Positions 51,079 to 60,017 of a stretch of 64,000 nt of DNA are shown in pieces. A program made the translations under genes and the position numbers. Source of the stretch: Pelagimonas sp050633425 (GTDB lineage Bacteria; Pseudomonadota; Alphaproteobacteria; Rhodobacterales; Rhodobacteraceae); contig NZ_JBOEGM010000020.1 of NCBI RefSeq assembly GCF_050633425.1, positions 310,001-374,000 of the forward strand, in the 5' to 3' direction. Below the pieces are notes generated by a model that was not told the DNA's origin, ran no database searches, and worked only from the letters and a program-made list of their open reading frames with translations. Each line of letters starts with the position of its first letter. The stretch's first letter is position 1.

Positions 51079-52250
51079 GCCATGTTTTAACTCTTAATGC
51101 GGGCTCTTCGACCTTGAAATTTGGCCTGTTCAAGGCTGGCCCAGACCCCAAGACCTTGATCACTGGGTTGATTGATCACATCGGAGGCAAAGCCACGGCC
51201 AAGCTCAAAGATGCGAACGGCAATACCGTGTCCTATTCGGACTTGCCCGAACAATTCGCTGCCAATCATGATGGCGCTCTCAAGGCGGCTTTGTCCAAAA
51301 TCAACAACCGGTTTCCCGACGCCCAAATAGACGCCGTTGGCCACCGGGTTGTTCATGGCGGCACCGATTTCTCTGATCCTGTTGAGCTGACAGCCGATGT
51401 TATTTCGGAACTGGCCAAGCTAATGCCCTTTGCGCCACTGCATCAACCCCACAACCTTGCCGGGGTCAGATCGGCGTTGGCGGCGTTTCCCAAAGCCCGT
51501 CAAATCGCCTGTTTTGACACCGCGTTTCATCGTCAGCACCCGTTTGTGAATGACACTTTTGCCCTGCCACGCCAATATTATGACAAGGGTGTCCGGCGGT
51601 ATGGGTTTCATGGGCTAAGTTACGATTATATCGCGGGAAAACTGTCTGAGATTGCGCCGACATTGCATGCAGGCCGGGTGGTTGTTGCGCATCTGGGCAA
51701 TGGCGCTTCAATGTGCGCGATGGAGCACGGTCGCTCAGTGGCGTCTTCTATGGGATTTTCATCTCTGGACGGGCTGCCAATGGGGACACGATCCGGCCAA
51801 TTGGACCCCGGCGTTCTGTTGTATCTGATGAATCAGGAAGGGCTAAACGCCGAAGAGATTTCCGAGCTTTTGTACAAGAAATCCGGCCTCTTGGGGCTGT
51901 CGGGCGTCAGCCACGACATGCGGGCCTTGTTGGAGTCTAACGATCCCAATGCGCGCGAGGCCGTCGATTATTTCTGCTTTCGTATTCGGCGTGAATTGGG
52001 CGGTCTTGCCGCCGCGTTAGAAGGGTTGGATGCGGTGGTTTTCACCGGGGGGATCGGAGAGAACGCAGCAAAAATACGGCGACGTGTCTGTGCAGGGATG
52101 CATTGGATCGGCGTCGAACTTGACGAAGCGCGCAACGAGGCCAACGAAACCATCATCAGTTCAAGCTTTAGCCGCGTACATGTTATGGTCTTGCCGACAA
52201 ACGAAGAATTGGTCATCGCCAGAGCTGCATCAGCATCAATCGCGGCCTGA
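51075..52250 (+). CDS. ackA: Acetate/propionate kinase
   Basis: The 391-residue kinase has the ASKHA motifs: LNAGSSTLKFGLF at the N-terminus, VGHRVVHGGT near 90, VVVAHLGNGASMCAM near 200 and VFTGGIGENAAKIRR near 320. It makes ATP and acetate (or propionate/butyrate) from the acyl phosphate supplied by the preceding phosphotransacylase. The start overlaps that gene's stop (ATGA). Confidence 0.95.
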   Translation: MSHVLTLNAGSSTLKFGLFKAGPDPKTLITGLIDHIGGKATAKLKDANGNTVSYSDLPEQFAANHDGALKAALSKINNRFPDAQIDAVGHRVVHGGTDFSDPVELTADVISELAKLMPFAPLHQPHNLAGVRSALAAFPKARQIACFDTAFHRQHPFVNDTFALPRQYYDKGVRRYGFHGLSYDYIAGKLSEIAPTLHAGRVVVAHLGNGASMCAMEHGRSVASSMGFSSLDGLPMGTRSGQLDPGVLLYLMNQEGLNAEEISELLYKKSGLLGLSGVSHDMRALLESNDPNAREAVDYFCFRIRRELGGLAAALEGLDAVVFTGGIGENAAKIRRRVCAGMHWIGVELDEARNEANETIISSSFSRVHVMVLPTNEELVIARAASASIAA

Positions 52251-52636
52251 ACAGAAAAGCATTCGGATGAGTTTTAACCCGCTCAGAGAGCCCTAAGCGG
52301 CACAGGACCGAGACGGTCAAAGTGTCGTGGAAAAGGGCTTTCTCATCACCAAACGTTCCTTCGTGTGCCCTGTCTGCCGTTGCCGCTGGCAGGCAGTGCT
52401 CGGGTTGCCTTTGCGGAAAACCTGACAATTTATCCCCGAGAGTCTTCTCAAGATGAATAGCTATGCAGCGACATCCAAACAGCCATTCAATGTGCAAGTA
52501 GACTTGAGACCAGTGTCCCTCACTTCGTTCAGATTGTTGCAAAATACCGGCTTGCTCAATCCTAAATGAACGAAATCTCAAAGGATATGTCGCTAGGCAG
52601 GCAAGAGCATCAATGTGAAGCCGCTGGATAAACCCC
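52251..52636. other. 386-bp gap upstream of the chemoreceptor gene
   Basis: No confident gene is present. A minus-strand frame of 169 codons spans 52213-52722 but overlaps ackA and the chemoreceptor and looks like a shadow. A small hairpin CTGCC/GGCAG lies at about 52374-52392 without a T-run. The stretch closest to 52637 is more A+T rich and is the likely chemoreceptor promoter; I cannot fix -10/-35 boxes. Confidence 0.5.
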
Positions 52637-54463
52637 ATGAAATGGTTCGCAAACTGGTCGATCCGCCGCAAACTCTTGGTCCCAGGGTTAGCGTCACGAA
52701 TGGTATTGGTTCTGGTGATCACCTTCTTTTGGGCGATGCGCTATTCTCAGGCCCTCAACGATGCCTTCGCTCAAGAAATTCAGCTTATCGAAACTTACGT
52801 CACTCCTCTATTGTCCTCAGCCGCTTGGAACTTCGATAACGAACTGGCTTCAAACACTTCATTGTCCTTTTCTGACTACAAAGGGTTTGTCTTTGCGACG
52901 CTGATGACAGATGGCGCAGCGATGGCCGAACACACAATTTCCGAGGCGGTTGATCCCGCTTGGGCGGAAACTGGTGCGACATTGATCGAAACCGGTGATC
53001 TTCGAGCAAGGCTGAATAACCTTGAAATCATCCGAACGCCTCTTGTCTTGGACGGTCATACAGTTGGTGATTTGGTTTGGGGAGTGGATGTTTCCATCAT
53101 CAGCCACGCCATTTCTAATGCAAATAAAACGGCCGCCATGATTGGCATAATTTCATACGCCGCTTTTGCTGGCGTTTTGTTTTTGATCTCGACTTCTGTC
53201 GCTGGTCCATTGACCCGTGTTGTTGGCCGATTGGAAGAGCTTCAAAAAGGCAACACAGATGTGGAATTTCCAGAGCTAGAACGCCGTAATGAAGTCGGAG
53301 CCATTGGTAAAGCACTGGCCAATCTGTGCGACGGATCGATTGAAAAAGAGCGTTTTGCCGAAGAACAAGTCGCGCGACAGAAACATCAGATGGAAGTTGT
53401 AGCACAGCTCAGTGAAAGCCTCTCTGGGCAGGCTCAGGGTGATCTTACGGCTCATATTTCCATGGAATTTCCGTCCGAATACGAACAACTGAGAAACGAC
53501 TTCAACGCGACGTCAAAACAGCTTCGTGAAACTGTGGCCGCCGTTGTTGAGTCTGCCCATGATATTCATGCGCGTGCCGCTGAAATCACCGGGGCATCAG
53601 ATGATCTTGCGCGCCGAACCGAAACTCAGGCCGCCACGCTCGAGGAAACCGCTGCCGCGTTGGACGAACTGACCGTGGGTTTGAAAAACACCGCAGATGG
53701 TGCAACAACTGTTTCAAATTCCATGCAGGAAACCAAAGAAGCCGCTGAGCAAGGTGGGCAAGTTGTTGGGCGTACGGTTTCGGCCATGGGTGAAATCGAA
53801 AGCTCCTCCGAACACATCTCACAAATCATTGGTGTGATTGACGACATTGCCTTCCAAACCAATCTTCTTGCCTTGAATGCAGGCGTTGAAGCCGCCCGCG
53901 CAGGCAAAGCTGGCGTTGGCTTTTCGGTTGTTGCATCTGAAGTCCAGAACTTGGCCCAACGCTCTGCTGAGGCTGCAACCGAAATCAAAGCATTGATTGA
54001 AGCATCGACAGATCATGTCAACAACGGTGTGACCCTTGTCGGCGAAACGGGATCGGCCCTGAACCACATCGTGACCCGCATCAATGCTGTGTTTGCCCTA
54101 AACACCGACATTTCTGAAGGTACCCAAAACCAATCTCTCGGGATTAGCGAAGTCAACACAGCTATGATCGGCCTAGACCAAGTAACCCAGAAAAACGCAG
54201 CCATGGTTGAGGAATCAACAGCCACCAGTCATGCGATGACAGACAGCGCCACGACCCTTCTCAGCCTGGTGTCGCATTTTAAAACGAAATCCTCTGACCC
54301 CATTGCACAAGCTGGTGATTGGGAAAACGAAATGGAACAAGAGATGCGCCAAGCGTCGTGGCCCAATCACAGCCGGTTTGTCTTTGAGCATACTTTTGAC
54401 CAAAGCGGATGCGGCACTGGGTCTTTGGATTTAAACAAAAACAGGTTGAACACCTGCCAATAG
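52637..54463 (+). CDS. Methyl-accepting chemotaxis protein
   Basis: The 608-residue receptor has two membrane helices (about 13-34 and 166-188) around a short periplasmic sensor domain of about 130 residues. A HAMP linker follows, then a signalling domain whose hairpin tip contains IDDIAFQTNLLALNAGVEAA near residue 405, the most conserved MCP segment. Its C-terminal 32 codons overlap the convergent desaturase gene. No che genes are near, so it is an orphan receptor. The ligand is unknown. Confidence 0.95.
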   Translation: MKWFANWSIRRKLLVPGLASRMVLVLVITFFWAMRYSQALNDAFAQEIQLIETYVTPLLSSAAWNFDNELASNTSLSFSDYKGFVFATLMTDGAAMAEHTISEAVDPAWAETGATLIETGDLRARLNNLEIIRTPLVLDGHTVGDLVWGVDVSIISHAISNANKTAAMIGIISYAAFAGVLFLISTSVAGPLTRVVGRLEELQKGNTDVEFPELERRNEVGAIGKALANLCDGSIEKERFAEEQVARQKHQMEVVAQLSESLSGQAQGDLTAHISMEFPSEYEQLRNDFNATSKQLRETVAAVVESAHDIHARAAEITGASDDLARRTETQAATLEETAAALDELTVGLKNTADGATTVSNSMQETKEAAEQGGQVVGRTVSAMGEIESSSEHISQIIGVIDDIAFQTNLLALNAGVEAARAGKAGVGFSVVASEVQNLAQRSAEAATEIKALIEASTDHVNNGVTLVGETGSALNHIVTRINAVFALNTDISEGTQNQSLGISEVNTAMIGLDQVTQKNAAMVEESTATSHAMTDSATTLLSLVSHFKTKSSDPIAQAGDWENEMEQEMRQASWPNHSRFVFEHTFDQSGCGTGSLDLNKNRLNTCQ

Positions 54464-55371
54464 GACGCAAAGGTATATCCGCGGTTTCTGGTCAAATAGT
54501 GGTCTTTGTTTTGCTTGTACTCTCTTGGTAACCGATACCACGGCAAAGCGGGATGCATGTGGTGCACCACATGAAAATTGTTGTTGAGGAAAATCCAAGA
54601 CAACGGCCCACGGTCTTCAACAATGACAGTGCGACCCGCTGCATGCCTATCCGCGCGATGTTCCAGAAAAGTTCTGATTTTCAGGAGCGACATTGCAAAA
54701 TAGACAGAGCAAGCCCATACCCAGATCGGCATCGCGCCAATCGAAAGCATCCACCAAAAAACCAGGCCAACCGCAGGGATATGCAGCATCCAACCATAAA
54801 CAGTTCTGCGATCTCCGGCCCGGATGTTTTTCAAATCTGCCCTCAAAAACGAGATTGTTCCTATTGCAGGGCCAAGGATCAAACGCCCCGCGAGCGTATT
54901 GTTGACACGTAGCAACCTTTTCTTCCAACGCGGCAAGCGTGCCCACCGTATCGGATCCAGATAATTGCTTTCCGGATCATCATAAGGGTCAGTCAAAATT
55001 TCATCATTGTGGTGCGCCAAATGGGTATCTTTGAAACGCAGGTAAGGAACGGTGACTGACAACGCCGGGAAGACAAGACCCGCGTTGAGCAAAGCTGATC
55101 TGGTTGGGTGCCCATGCAGCGCCTCATGAGACAGTGACGAATGAAATGCCGCCGACACGGTGGCCACCACGACGGCCAATGGCATCCAAATTTGTGCAAG
55201 CCAAGTGGTGCCGAGCCCCCAAGCGACATAGCAGACCGCCAATCCCACAATAGTCGGCCATTCCATGCTTCTTGCGGTTTCTCGTGACGCTAGAATTGTC
55301 GTCCTGTGGTTTAGAACCGTTTGCAGTGTTTTCATGCCCAATCGGTACCAGCCCTCACTCATGCGCGGCAT
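54367..55371 (-). CDS. Membrane fatty-acid desaturase/hydroxylase family protein
   Basis: The protein has the three His boxes of membrane di-iron desaturases: SHEALHGH (about 81-88), THLAHHND (about 116-123) and NFHVVHHMHP (near 270), with several hydrophobic helices between. It introduces a double bond or hydroxyl into acyl chains, or acts on carotenoids. The ATG at 55371 is chosen; a TTG at 55389 is an alternative, and neither has a clear Shine-Dalgarno. Its 3' end overlaps the MCP gene by 97 bp. It is divergent from an XRE regulator. Confidence 0.85.
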   Translation of the reverse strand: MPRMSEGWYRLGMKTLQTVLNHRTTILASRETARSMEWPTIVGLAVCYVAWGLGTTWLAQIWMPLAVVVATVSAAFHSSLSHEALHGHPTRSALLNAGLVFPALSVTVPYLRFKDTHLAHHNDEILTDPYDDPESNYLDPIRWARLPRWKKRLLRVNNTLAGRLILGPAIGTISFLRADLKNIRAGDRRTVYGWMLHIPAVGLVFWWMLSIGAMPIWVWACSVYFAMSLLKIRTFLEHRADRHAAGRTVIVEDRGPLSWIFLNNNFHVVHHMHPALPWYRLPREYKQNKDHYLTRNRGYTFASYWQVFNLFLFKSKDPVPHPLWSKVCSKTNRL

Positions 55372-55418
55372 TCTGTGTTTGATTACCAAAGCTCTACTTC
55401 TGTGATATTTGTCACCTT

Positions 55419-56282
55419 ATGAGACAAAACACTGACAAGCGCCTCCGCGCATCGTTGTTTCGCACCCGCCTCACCTCGGCCATGCGGACAGCAGGTAGTA
55501 ATCAAACCGCCCTGGCTCAGAAAATCGGTGTCGACCGTTCGACAATTTCCCAGCTGCTCAAGGCAGACGGCACTCGGTTGCCCAATGCTCATCTCGTCGG
55601 CAGTTGCGCTGAAGCGCTCGGGATTTCGTCCGATTGGCTCCTTGGCTTGTCCGACAGACCTGAAAATGCGGCTGACCTGGTTGCGACATCGCTGAGCATG
55701 ACCCAAGCCAAGCGAGCACTTGTCGATGATACTATTTTTGGGTGGTACCAAGAGGCCGATGGCTACAAAATTCGCTATGTCCCGGCCATGCTCCCCGACA
55801 TGCTCAAAACGCGCGCCGTTTTGGATTGGGAATATGAGCAACATCTCGGCAAGAGCGCATCCCAAGCTATCGCCGCATCGCAAGAACGTCTGAATTGGAT
55901 GCGGCAATCTCAGTCAGACTATGAAATTTGCATCGCCGTCCATGAAATCGAAAGTTTTACAGCTGGAACAGGCTATTACTCAGGGCTCGCCCCGGACATT
56001 CGGCGCGCACAAATCGATCATTGGATTGAGTTGAGCGAAACTCTTTATCCGCGCCTGCGGCTGTATCTGTTTTGCGCGCGTCAGCTGTACTCAGCTCCGA
56101 TCACGATATTTGGTCCATTGCTTGCCGCCCTTTACATGGGCAGCAACTATTTGGTTTTTCGCGATACAAACCGCATCGCAGCCATGACCGATCACTTTGA
56201 CGACCTGCTGCGCAAGTCCGATGTGACCTCTCGCGCGCTTCCGGATTTTCTTCGAACCCAGAAGACGCGCGTCAATTCCTAA
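55419..56282 (+). CDS. XRE-family transcriptional regulator
   Basis: The 287-residue protein has an N-terminal helix-turn-helix (about 25-75: TALAQKIGVDRSTISQLLKA, then LGISSDWLLGLSD). The large C-terminal part (about 95-287) is helical, with a YLFCARQLYSAPITIFGPLL hydrophobic region and no family I recognise. It lies about 47 bp from the divergent desaturase start, so it may control that gene and its own promoter. Confidence 0.85.
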   Translation: MRQNTDKRLRASLFRTRLTSAMRTAGSNQTALAQKIGVDRSTISQLLKADGTRLPNAHLVGSCAEALGISSDWLLGLSDRPENAADLVATSLSMTQAKRALVDDTIFGWYQEADGYKIRYVPAMLPDMLKTRAVLDWEYEQHLGKSASQAIAASQERLNWMRQSQSDYEICIAVHEIESFTAGTGYYSGLAPDIRRAQIDHWIELSETLYPRLRLYLFCARQLYSAPITIFGPLLAALYMGSNYLVFRDTNRIAAMTDHFDDLLRKSDVTSRALPDFLRTQKTRVNS

Positions 56283-56319
56283 CGGTCTTTACCGCTGAAA
56301 CGAGGTAGGGGTTGTGCCC

Positions 56320-57369
56320 TTAATAGGGCATCGGGTGACGTTTATGCTTGGCGTCCAAAGCCGCCAACAACTCAGGCGTCAAATCAACATTTACCGCACC
56401 CAGCGCGTGTTCGAGCTGCGCCAAGGTCGTCGCGCCAAAAATTGAGGACGCGACAAATGGGCGCCGAGCAGACCATGCAAATGCCATATGCACAGGGTCC
56501 AAATCGAAGTCTTTCGCCACTTGCAAATAGGCCTCAACAGCATCGAAAATCCGGTCTGTCTTGCGCCCCCCCATTTCCGCGTTGATCGACATGCGCGACC
56601 CGTCTGGCACGGCACCGCCTTGGTATTTTCCGCTCAAAAACCCTGCACCCAGTGGGGAAAATGGCAGCAATCCGACGTCCTCAAACATCATCAATTCGGC
56701 CAGGTCCGTATCGGCCAATCGACAGACCAACGAATATTCATTCTGGATCGAAGCGACCCTCGGGCCACCAACACGCTCTGCCGCAGCAAGCCATTGCGCC
56801 GTTCCCCAAGCGCTCTCATTGGACAACCCAAAGGCGCGGATGGTGCCGCGGTCGACCTCTTTTTGCAGCGCACCCAGACAGTCTTCCATCTGTGTAATCA
56901 CCTCTTCGCGGCTCATACCAGCTTTGAGCGGGTCATAGCCCCAGTTTTGCCGAAACATATAGCTGCCCCGGTTCGGCCAGTGGAATTGGTACAGGTCAAT
57001 GTAATCTGTTTTCAGTCGTTTCAGTGACCCTTCGATTGTCCCCGGAATCGTGTCGGCGCTGATCATTCCCCCGTCGCGAGCATAGGATACGCCTGCACCG
57101 GAATGCTTGGTCGCCAGCACCCATTGGTTCCGACGCGAGGTTTTGGCAAACCACTCACCAACAATTATTTCTGTGTTGCCCATAGTTTCTGCGCTGGTCG
57201 GATTGACCGGATACATCTCGGCGGTGTCCATAAAATTGATCCCGGCCGCCAAGGCGTAATCGATTTGGGCATGCGCCTCTTCGAGACCGGTTTGCGTCCC
57301 AAAAGTCATCGTGCCGAGGCAGAACTCCGACACTTCCATGCCGGTACGGCCCAGTTTGTTCATTTTCAT
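56320..57369 (-). CDS. Aldo/keto reductase (Tas-like)
   Basis: The 349-residue TIM-barrel reductase has the catalytic pattern FMDTAEMYPVN (Asp, Tyr), a Lys in VLATKHSG and a His in LYQFHWPNRG, plus the NADPH-binding C-terminal region SIFGATTLAQLEHAL. Its length and insertions match E. coli Tas. GGAGATC precedes the ATG. Substrates of Tas-type enzymes are not well defined. A hairpin GCCCTATTAAGGGC covers the stop codon. Confidence 0.9.
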   Translation of the reverse strand: MKMNKLGRTGMEVSEFCLGTMTFGTQTGLEEAHAQIDYALAAGINFMDTAEMYPVNPTSAETMGNTEIIVGEWFAKTSRRNQWVLATKHSGAGVSYARDGGMISADTIPGTIEGSLKRLKTDYIDLYQFHWPNRGSYMFRQNWGYDPLKAGMSREEVITQMEDCLGALQKEVDRGTIRAFGLSNESAWGTAQWLAAAERVGGPRVASIQNEYSLVCRLADTDLAELMMFEDVGLLPFSPLGAGFLSGKYQGGAVPDGSRMSINAEMGGRKTDRIFDAVEAYLQVAKDFDLDPVHMAFAWSARRPFVASSIFGATTLAQLEHALGAVNVDLTPELLAALDAKHKRHPMPY

Positions 57370-57486
57370 TGCTCGATCTCCTTTTCGCGTCTCGTCGCGA
57401 AAGATAGCGGTATCATCTCAATTGCCAAGGGCCACTTTAACAAATCGGCACTTGAGAACATTAAGTGAACATTGTAACCTGATTTT

Positions 57487-58083
57487 ATGACTGCTGCCGC
57501 CCTCCTCTCTCGCAAAAGCCATCGCCCGCCGCCGGGGTTGCCGTTGCTGGATGGGGTGAGCCTGCCATTGTCGCGTGTGCACGAAATCTGTGGGCGCGCG
57601 CGCCGCACTTTGGCCGTGCGCATCGCCGCCAAACTGCTGGATGAGGTCAAAACCGGCCCGATTTTCTGGATCACCCCAAAATGGGAACGCAACCGGCTCA
57701 ACACCGACGGGTTGGTGTCGCTACTGCCACCGCAATCCTTGATCTATCTGGATCCATTGCGCGCAGAAGACATTTTGTGGAGCATGGAGGAGATTTTGCG
57801 CAGCGGGGCCGCGCCCATGGTGGTCGCCGATCTGCCAGACCCGCCCGGTATGACCCAAGTGCGCCGCCTGCATTTGGCTGCTGAGACAGGCACCGGCGAA
57901 GGGCGGTTTCGCCCGCTTGGCCTGATGCTGACTCCCGGCACTGGTGGCGCGCCGGGGGTGGAAACCCGCTGGCAGATGGAACCCGAGCATACCCCCGGTC
58001 GCGTCCGCTGGCGGTTGGATCGGGTGCGCGCCCGCATGGCCCCGCCCAAAAGCTGGCAACTGGGTGGGGACCACCTCTTTTAG
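57487..58083 (+). CDS. ImuA-like (RecA/SulA-related) protein
   Basis: The 198-residue protein has the ImuA-type order: VHEICGRARRTLAVRIAAKL at the N-terminus, IFWITPKWERNRLNTDGL, ILWSMEEILRSGAAPMVVAD near residue 100 and RRLHLAAETG. ImuA is a RecA-like accessory of the ImuB/DnaE2 mutasome. There is no Walker A motif, and no imuB or dnaE2 gene is adjacent, so the role here is uncertain. Its last four bases overlap the convergent thioesterase gene. Confidence 0.6.
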   Translation: MTAAALLSRKSHRPPPGLPLLDGVSLPLSRVHEICGRARRTLAVRIAAKLLDEVKTGPIFWITPKWERNRLNTDGLVSLLPPQSLIYLDPLRAEDILWSMEEILRSGAAPMVVADLPDPPGMTQVRRLHLAAETGTGEGRFRPLGLMLTPGTGGAPGVETRWQMEPEHTPGRVRWRLDRVRARMAPPKSWQLGGDHLF

Positions 58084-58562
58084 CCGCGCATGATCATGCA
58101 GGTTGTTGACCCGGTGGCATACAGCTTGCCATCGTCCTTGCCACGCAATTCACCATTGGCCACACCTGTAGATCTGCCACTGTGCTGCGCGGTTCCAATC
58201 GCCTGAACCGTCACGCCAAGGGGGATCGATCGGATGATATTCACCTTATATTCCAAGGTTGTATAGCCTGCGCCCTGAGGCAATGTGGTATGCACCGCGC
58301 AGGCCATACAGCTGTCCAAAATGGCACCATACCAACCGCCATGCACCGTTCTCAGCGGATTGGCGACAGCCAATTCCGGCGTGCCTTCAAACACAACGTG
58401 CCCCTCATCGGCCTCAACAGGCCAAAAACCCAGCGTTTCGCCAATCGGAGGTCCAGCCCGCTGTCCGTCGACGATAGATCGCATCATCTCAAGCCCCGGC
58501 ACTGACAAAAGCTCGTCCATGCTTGGCAACTCATCTATCGACTTTGCATATTTACGCACCAT
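58080..58562 (-). CDS. PaaI-family hot-dog thioesterase
   Basis: The 160-residue protein has the PaaI core: NPLRTVHGGWYGAILDSCMA near residue 75, with the HGG turn and the acidic residue on the hot helix, then YTTLEYKVNIIRSIPLG. Such enzymes hydrolyse acyl- or aryl-CoA thioesters. The ATG is at 58562, just before the MFS promoter gap. Substrate not known. Confidence 0.88.
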   Translation of the reverse strand: MVRKYAKSIDELPSMDELLSVPGLEMMRSIVDGQRAGPPIGETLGFWPVEADEGHVVFEGTPELAVANPLRTVHGGWYGAILDSCMACAVHTTLPQGAGYTTLEYKVNIIRSIPLGVTVQAIGTAQHSGRSTGVANGELRGKDDGKLYATGSTTCMIMRG

Positions 58563-58718
58563 TGGCCCTCCCCTTCACGACACGGCCACCAAACGCCGGG
58601 GGCGCACAAATCAAAAGTGTGACGCCACGTCCATCTTTATCCACGAACGGACCAAAACGACCTTGCAAGCGTCGCAAAGCGCCAAGAAAAGCCTCTCAAA
58701 GCATGGCCCAAAAACACC

Positions 58719-59963
58719 ATGCGTATGATGATTTCCTTTGCCGCTTTGTTTGTCTCCGTCATCTTGTTGCAGCTGTCATCAGGCGGTGTTGGGCCACTTG
58801 ATGCGCTGTCGGGTCTCAAGCTGAATTTCACCACGCAACAGATCGGCTTTCTGGGATCGGCCCATTTCTTGGGGTTCTTTATCGGCTGTTGGTGGGCCCC
58901 CAGATTGATGGGGTCCGTTGGCCATTCCCGCGCCTTTGCGGTCTTTACCGCGCTTGGGACCATGGGAATTCTGGGCCACATTCTCAGCGAAAACCCCTAT
59001 CTTTGGGCCTGCATGCGCATCGCGCAGGGGCTTTGTATTGCAGGGTGTTACACCGTGATCGAAGCCTGGTTGCAGGCCAAAGTCACCAATGACAATCGAG
59101 GCCGGGCCATGGGCACATACCGGGTGACCGATATGTTGGCCTCACTCGTGGCGCAGTTGATGATCTCGGTTCTGGAACCGGCTTATTACGTGTCTTACAC
59201 GCTGCTCGCGATGATCTGCTGCGCCGCGATTCTACCGCTGGCTTTGACCCGTGCCAGCCAACCCGACACCCCCGATGCCCCCCGCCTGCGCCCCAAACTG
59301 GCCTTTGCCAGTTCGCCTTTGGCGGTCGCGGGCGTTTTGGTCGCCGCTTTGTCGAGCGCATCCTTTCGGATGGTCGGGCCGCTTTATGGCACCGGCGTTG
59401 GCCTCCAAACCTCTGAAATCGCGTTATTTCTCGCGGCGTTTGTCGCCGGTGGCGCGTTGTCTCAATACCCGGTTGGCTGGCTCGCTGATCGCTATGACCG
59501 CCGCTATGTGTTGATCTGGCTGTCGATTGCTGCCGTCGCGAGCTGTCTGTTCACCGCGACCCTCACAGATCTGGGCACAACAGGCACAATGCTAACCGCC
59601 GGTGTCTTTGGCCTCACCACATTTCCGATTTATTCGGTCTCAGCCGCCCACGCCCATGACTTCGCCAAAAGCTCCGAACGTGTCGAATTATCAGCCGCAT
59701 TGATGTTCTGGTATGCCTGCGGAGCAATCGCGGCCCCATGGGTCGCCTCAACGTTAATCGAGGCATTCGGTCCCCCCGCTCTCTTTGCAATGATCGCTTT
59801 GGGCCATGCCCTGTTGGTCGTTTTCGGCTTTATGCGAATGCAATCGCGCCCCTCGACCGAGGTTCGGACACCCTATGTTTATGCGCCGCGCACCTCCTTT
59901 GTCATTGGGCGATTGATGACGCGCTTTCGCGATAACCCAGAGACCAAAGACAAAACACAGTAG
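58719..59963 (+). CDS. MFS transporter (YcaD-like)
   Basis: The 414-residue protein has about 12 membrane helices, with the MFS loop motif GWLADRYDRRYV near residue 255 and a degenerate N-terminal counterpart GCWWAPRLMGSVGHSRAF. The layout resembles the YcaD-like sub-family of the major facilitator superfamily. It is probably an inner-membrane exporter or importer of a small molecule. It ends about 55 bp before metG. Confidence 0.9.
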   Translation: MRMMISFAALFVSVILLQLSSGGVGPLDALSGLKLNFTTQQIGFLGSAHFLGFFIGCWWAPRLMGSVGHSRAFAVFTALGTMGILGHILSENPYLWACMRIAQGLCIAGCYTVIEAWLQAKVTNDNRGRAMGTYRVTDMLASLVAQLMISVLEPAYYVSYTLLAMICCAAILPLALTRASQPDTPDAPRLRPKLAFASSPLAVAGVLVAALSSASFRMVGPLYGTGVGLQTSEIALFLAAFVAGGALSQYPVGWLADRYDRRYVLIWLSIAAVASCLFTATLTDLGTTGTMLTAGVFGLTTFPIYSVSAAHAHDFAKSSERVELSAALMFWYACGAIAAPWVASTLIEAFGPPALFAMIALGHALLVVFGFMRMQSRPSTEVRTPYVYAPRTSFVIGRLMTRFRDNPETKDKTQ

Positions 59964-60017
59964 CCCTTGCCGCATCCATGGGTTAAATCACGCCCAAACC
60001 GTACGGGACGAATACCA

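Noticed and set aside
52213..52722. Minus-strand frame of 169 codons in the gap between ackA and the chemoreceptor
   Set aside because: It overlaps both flanking genes, has no good start site and no motif; treated as non-coding.
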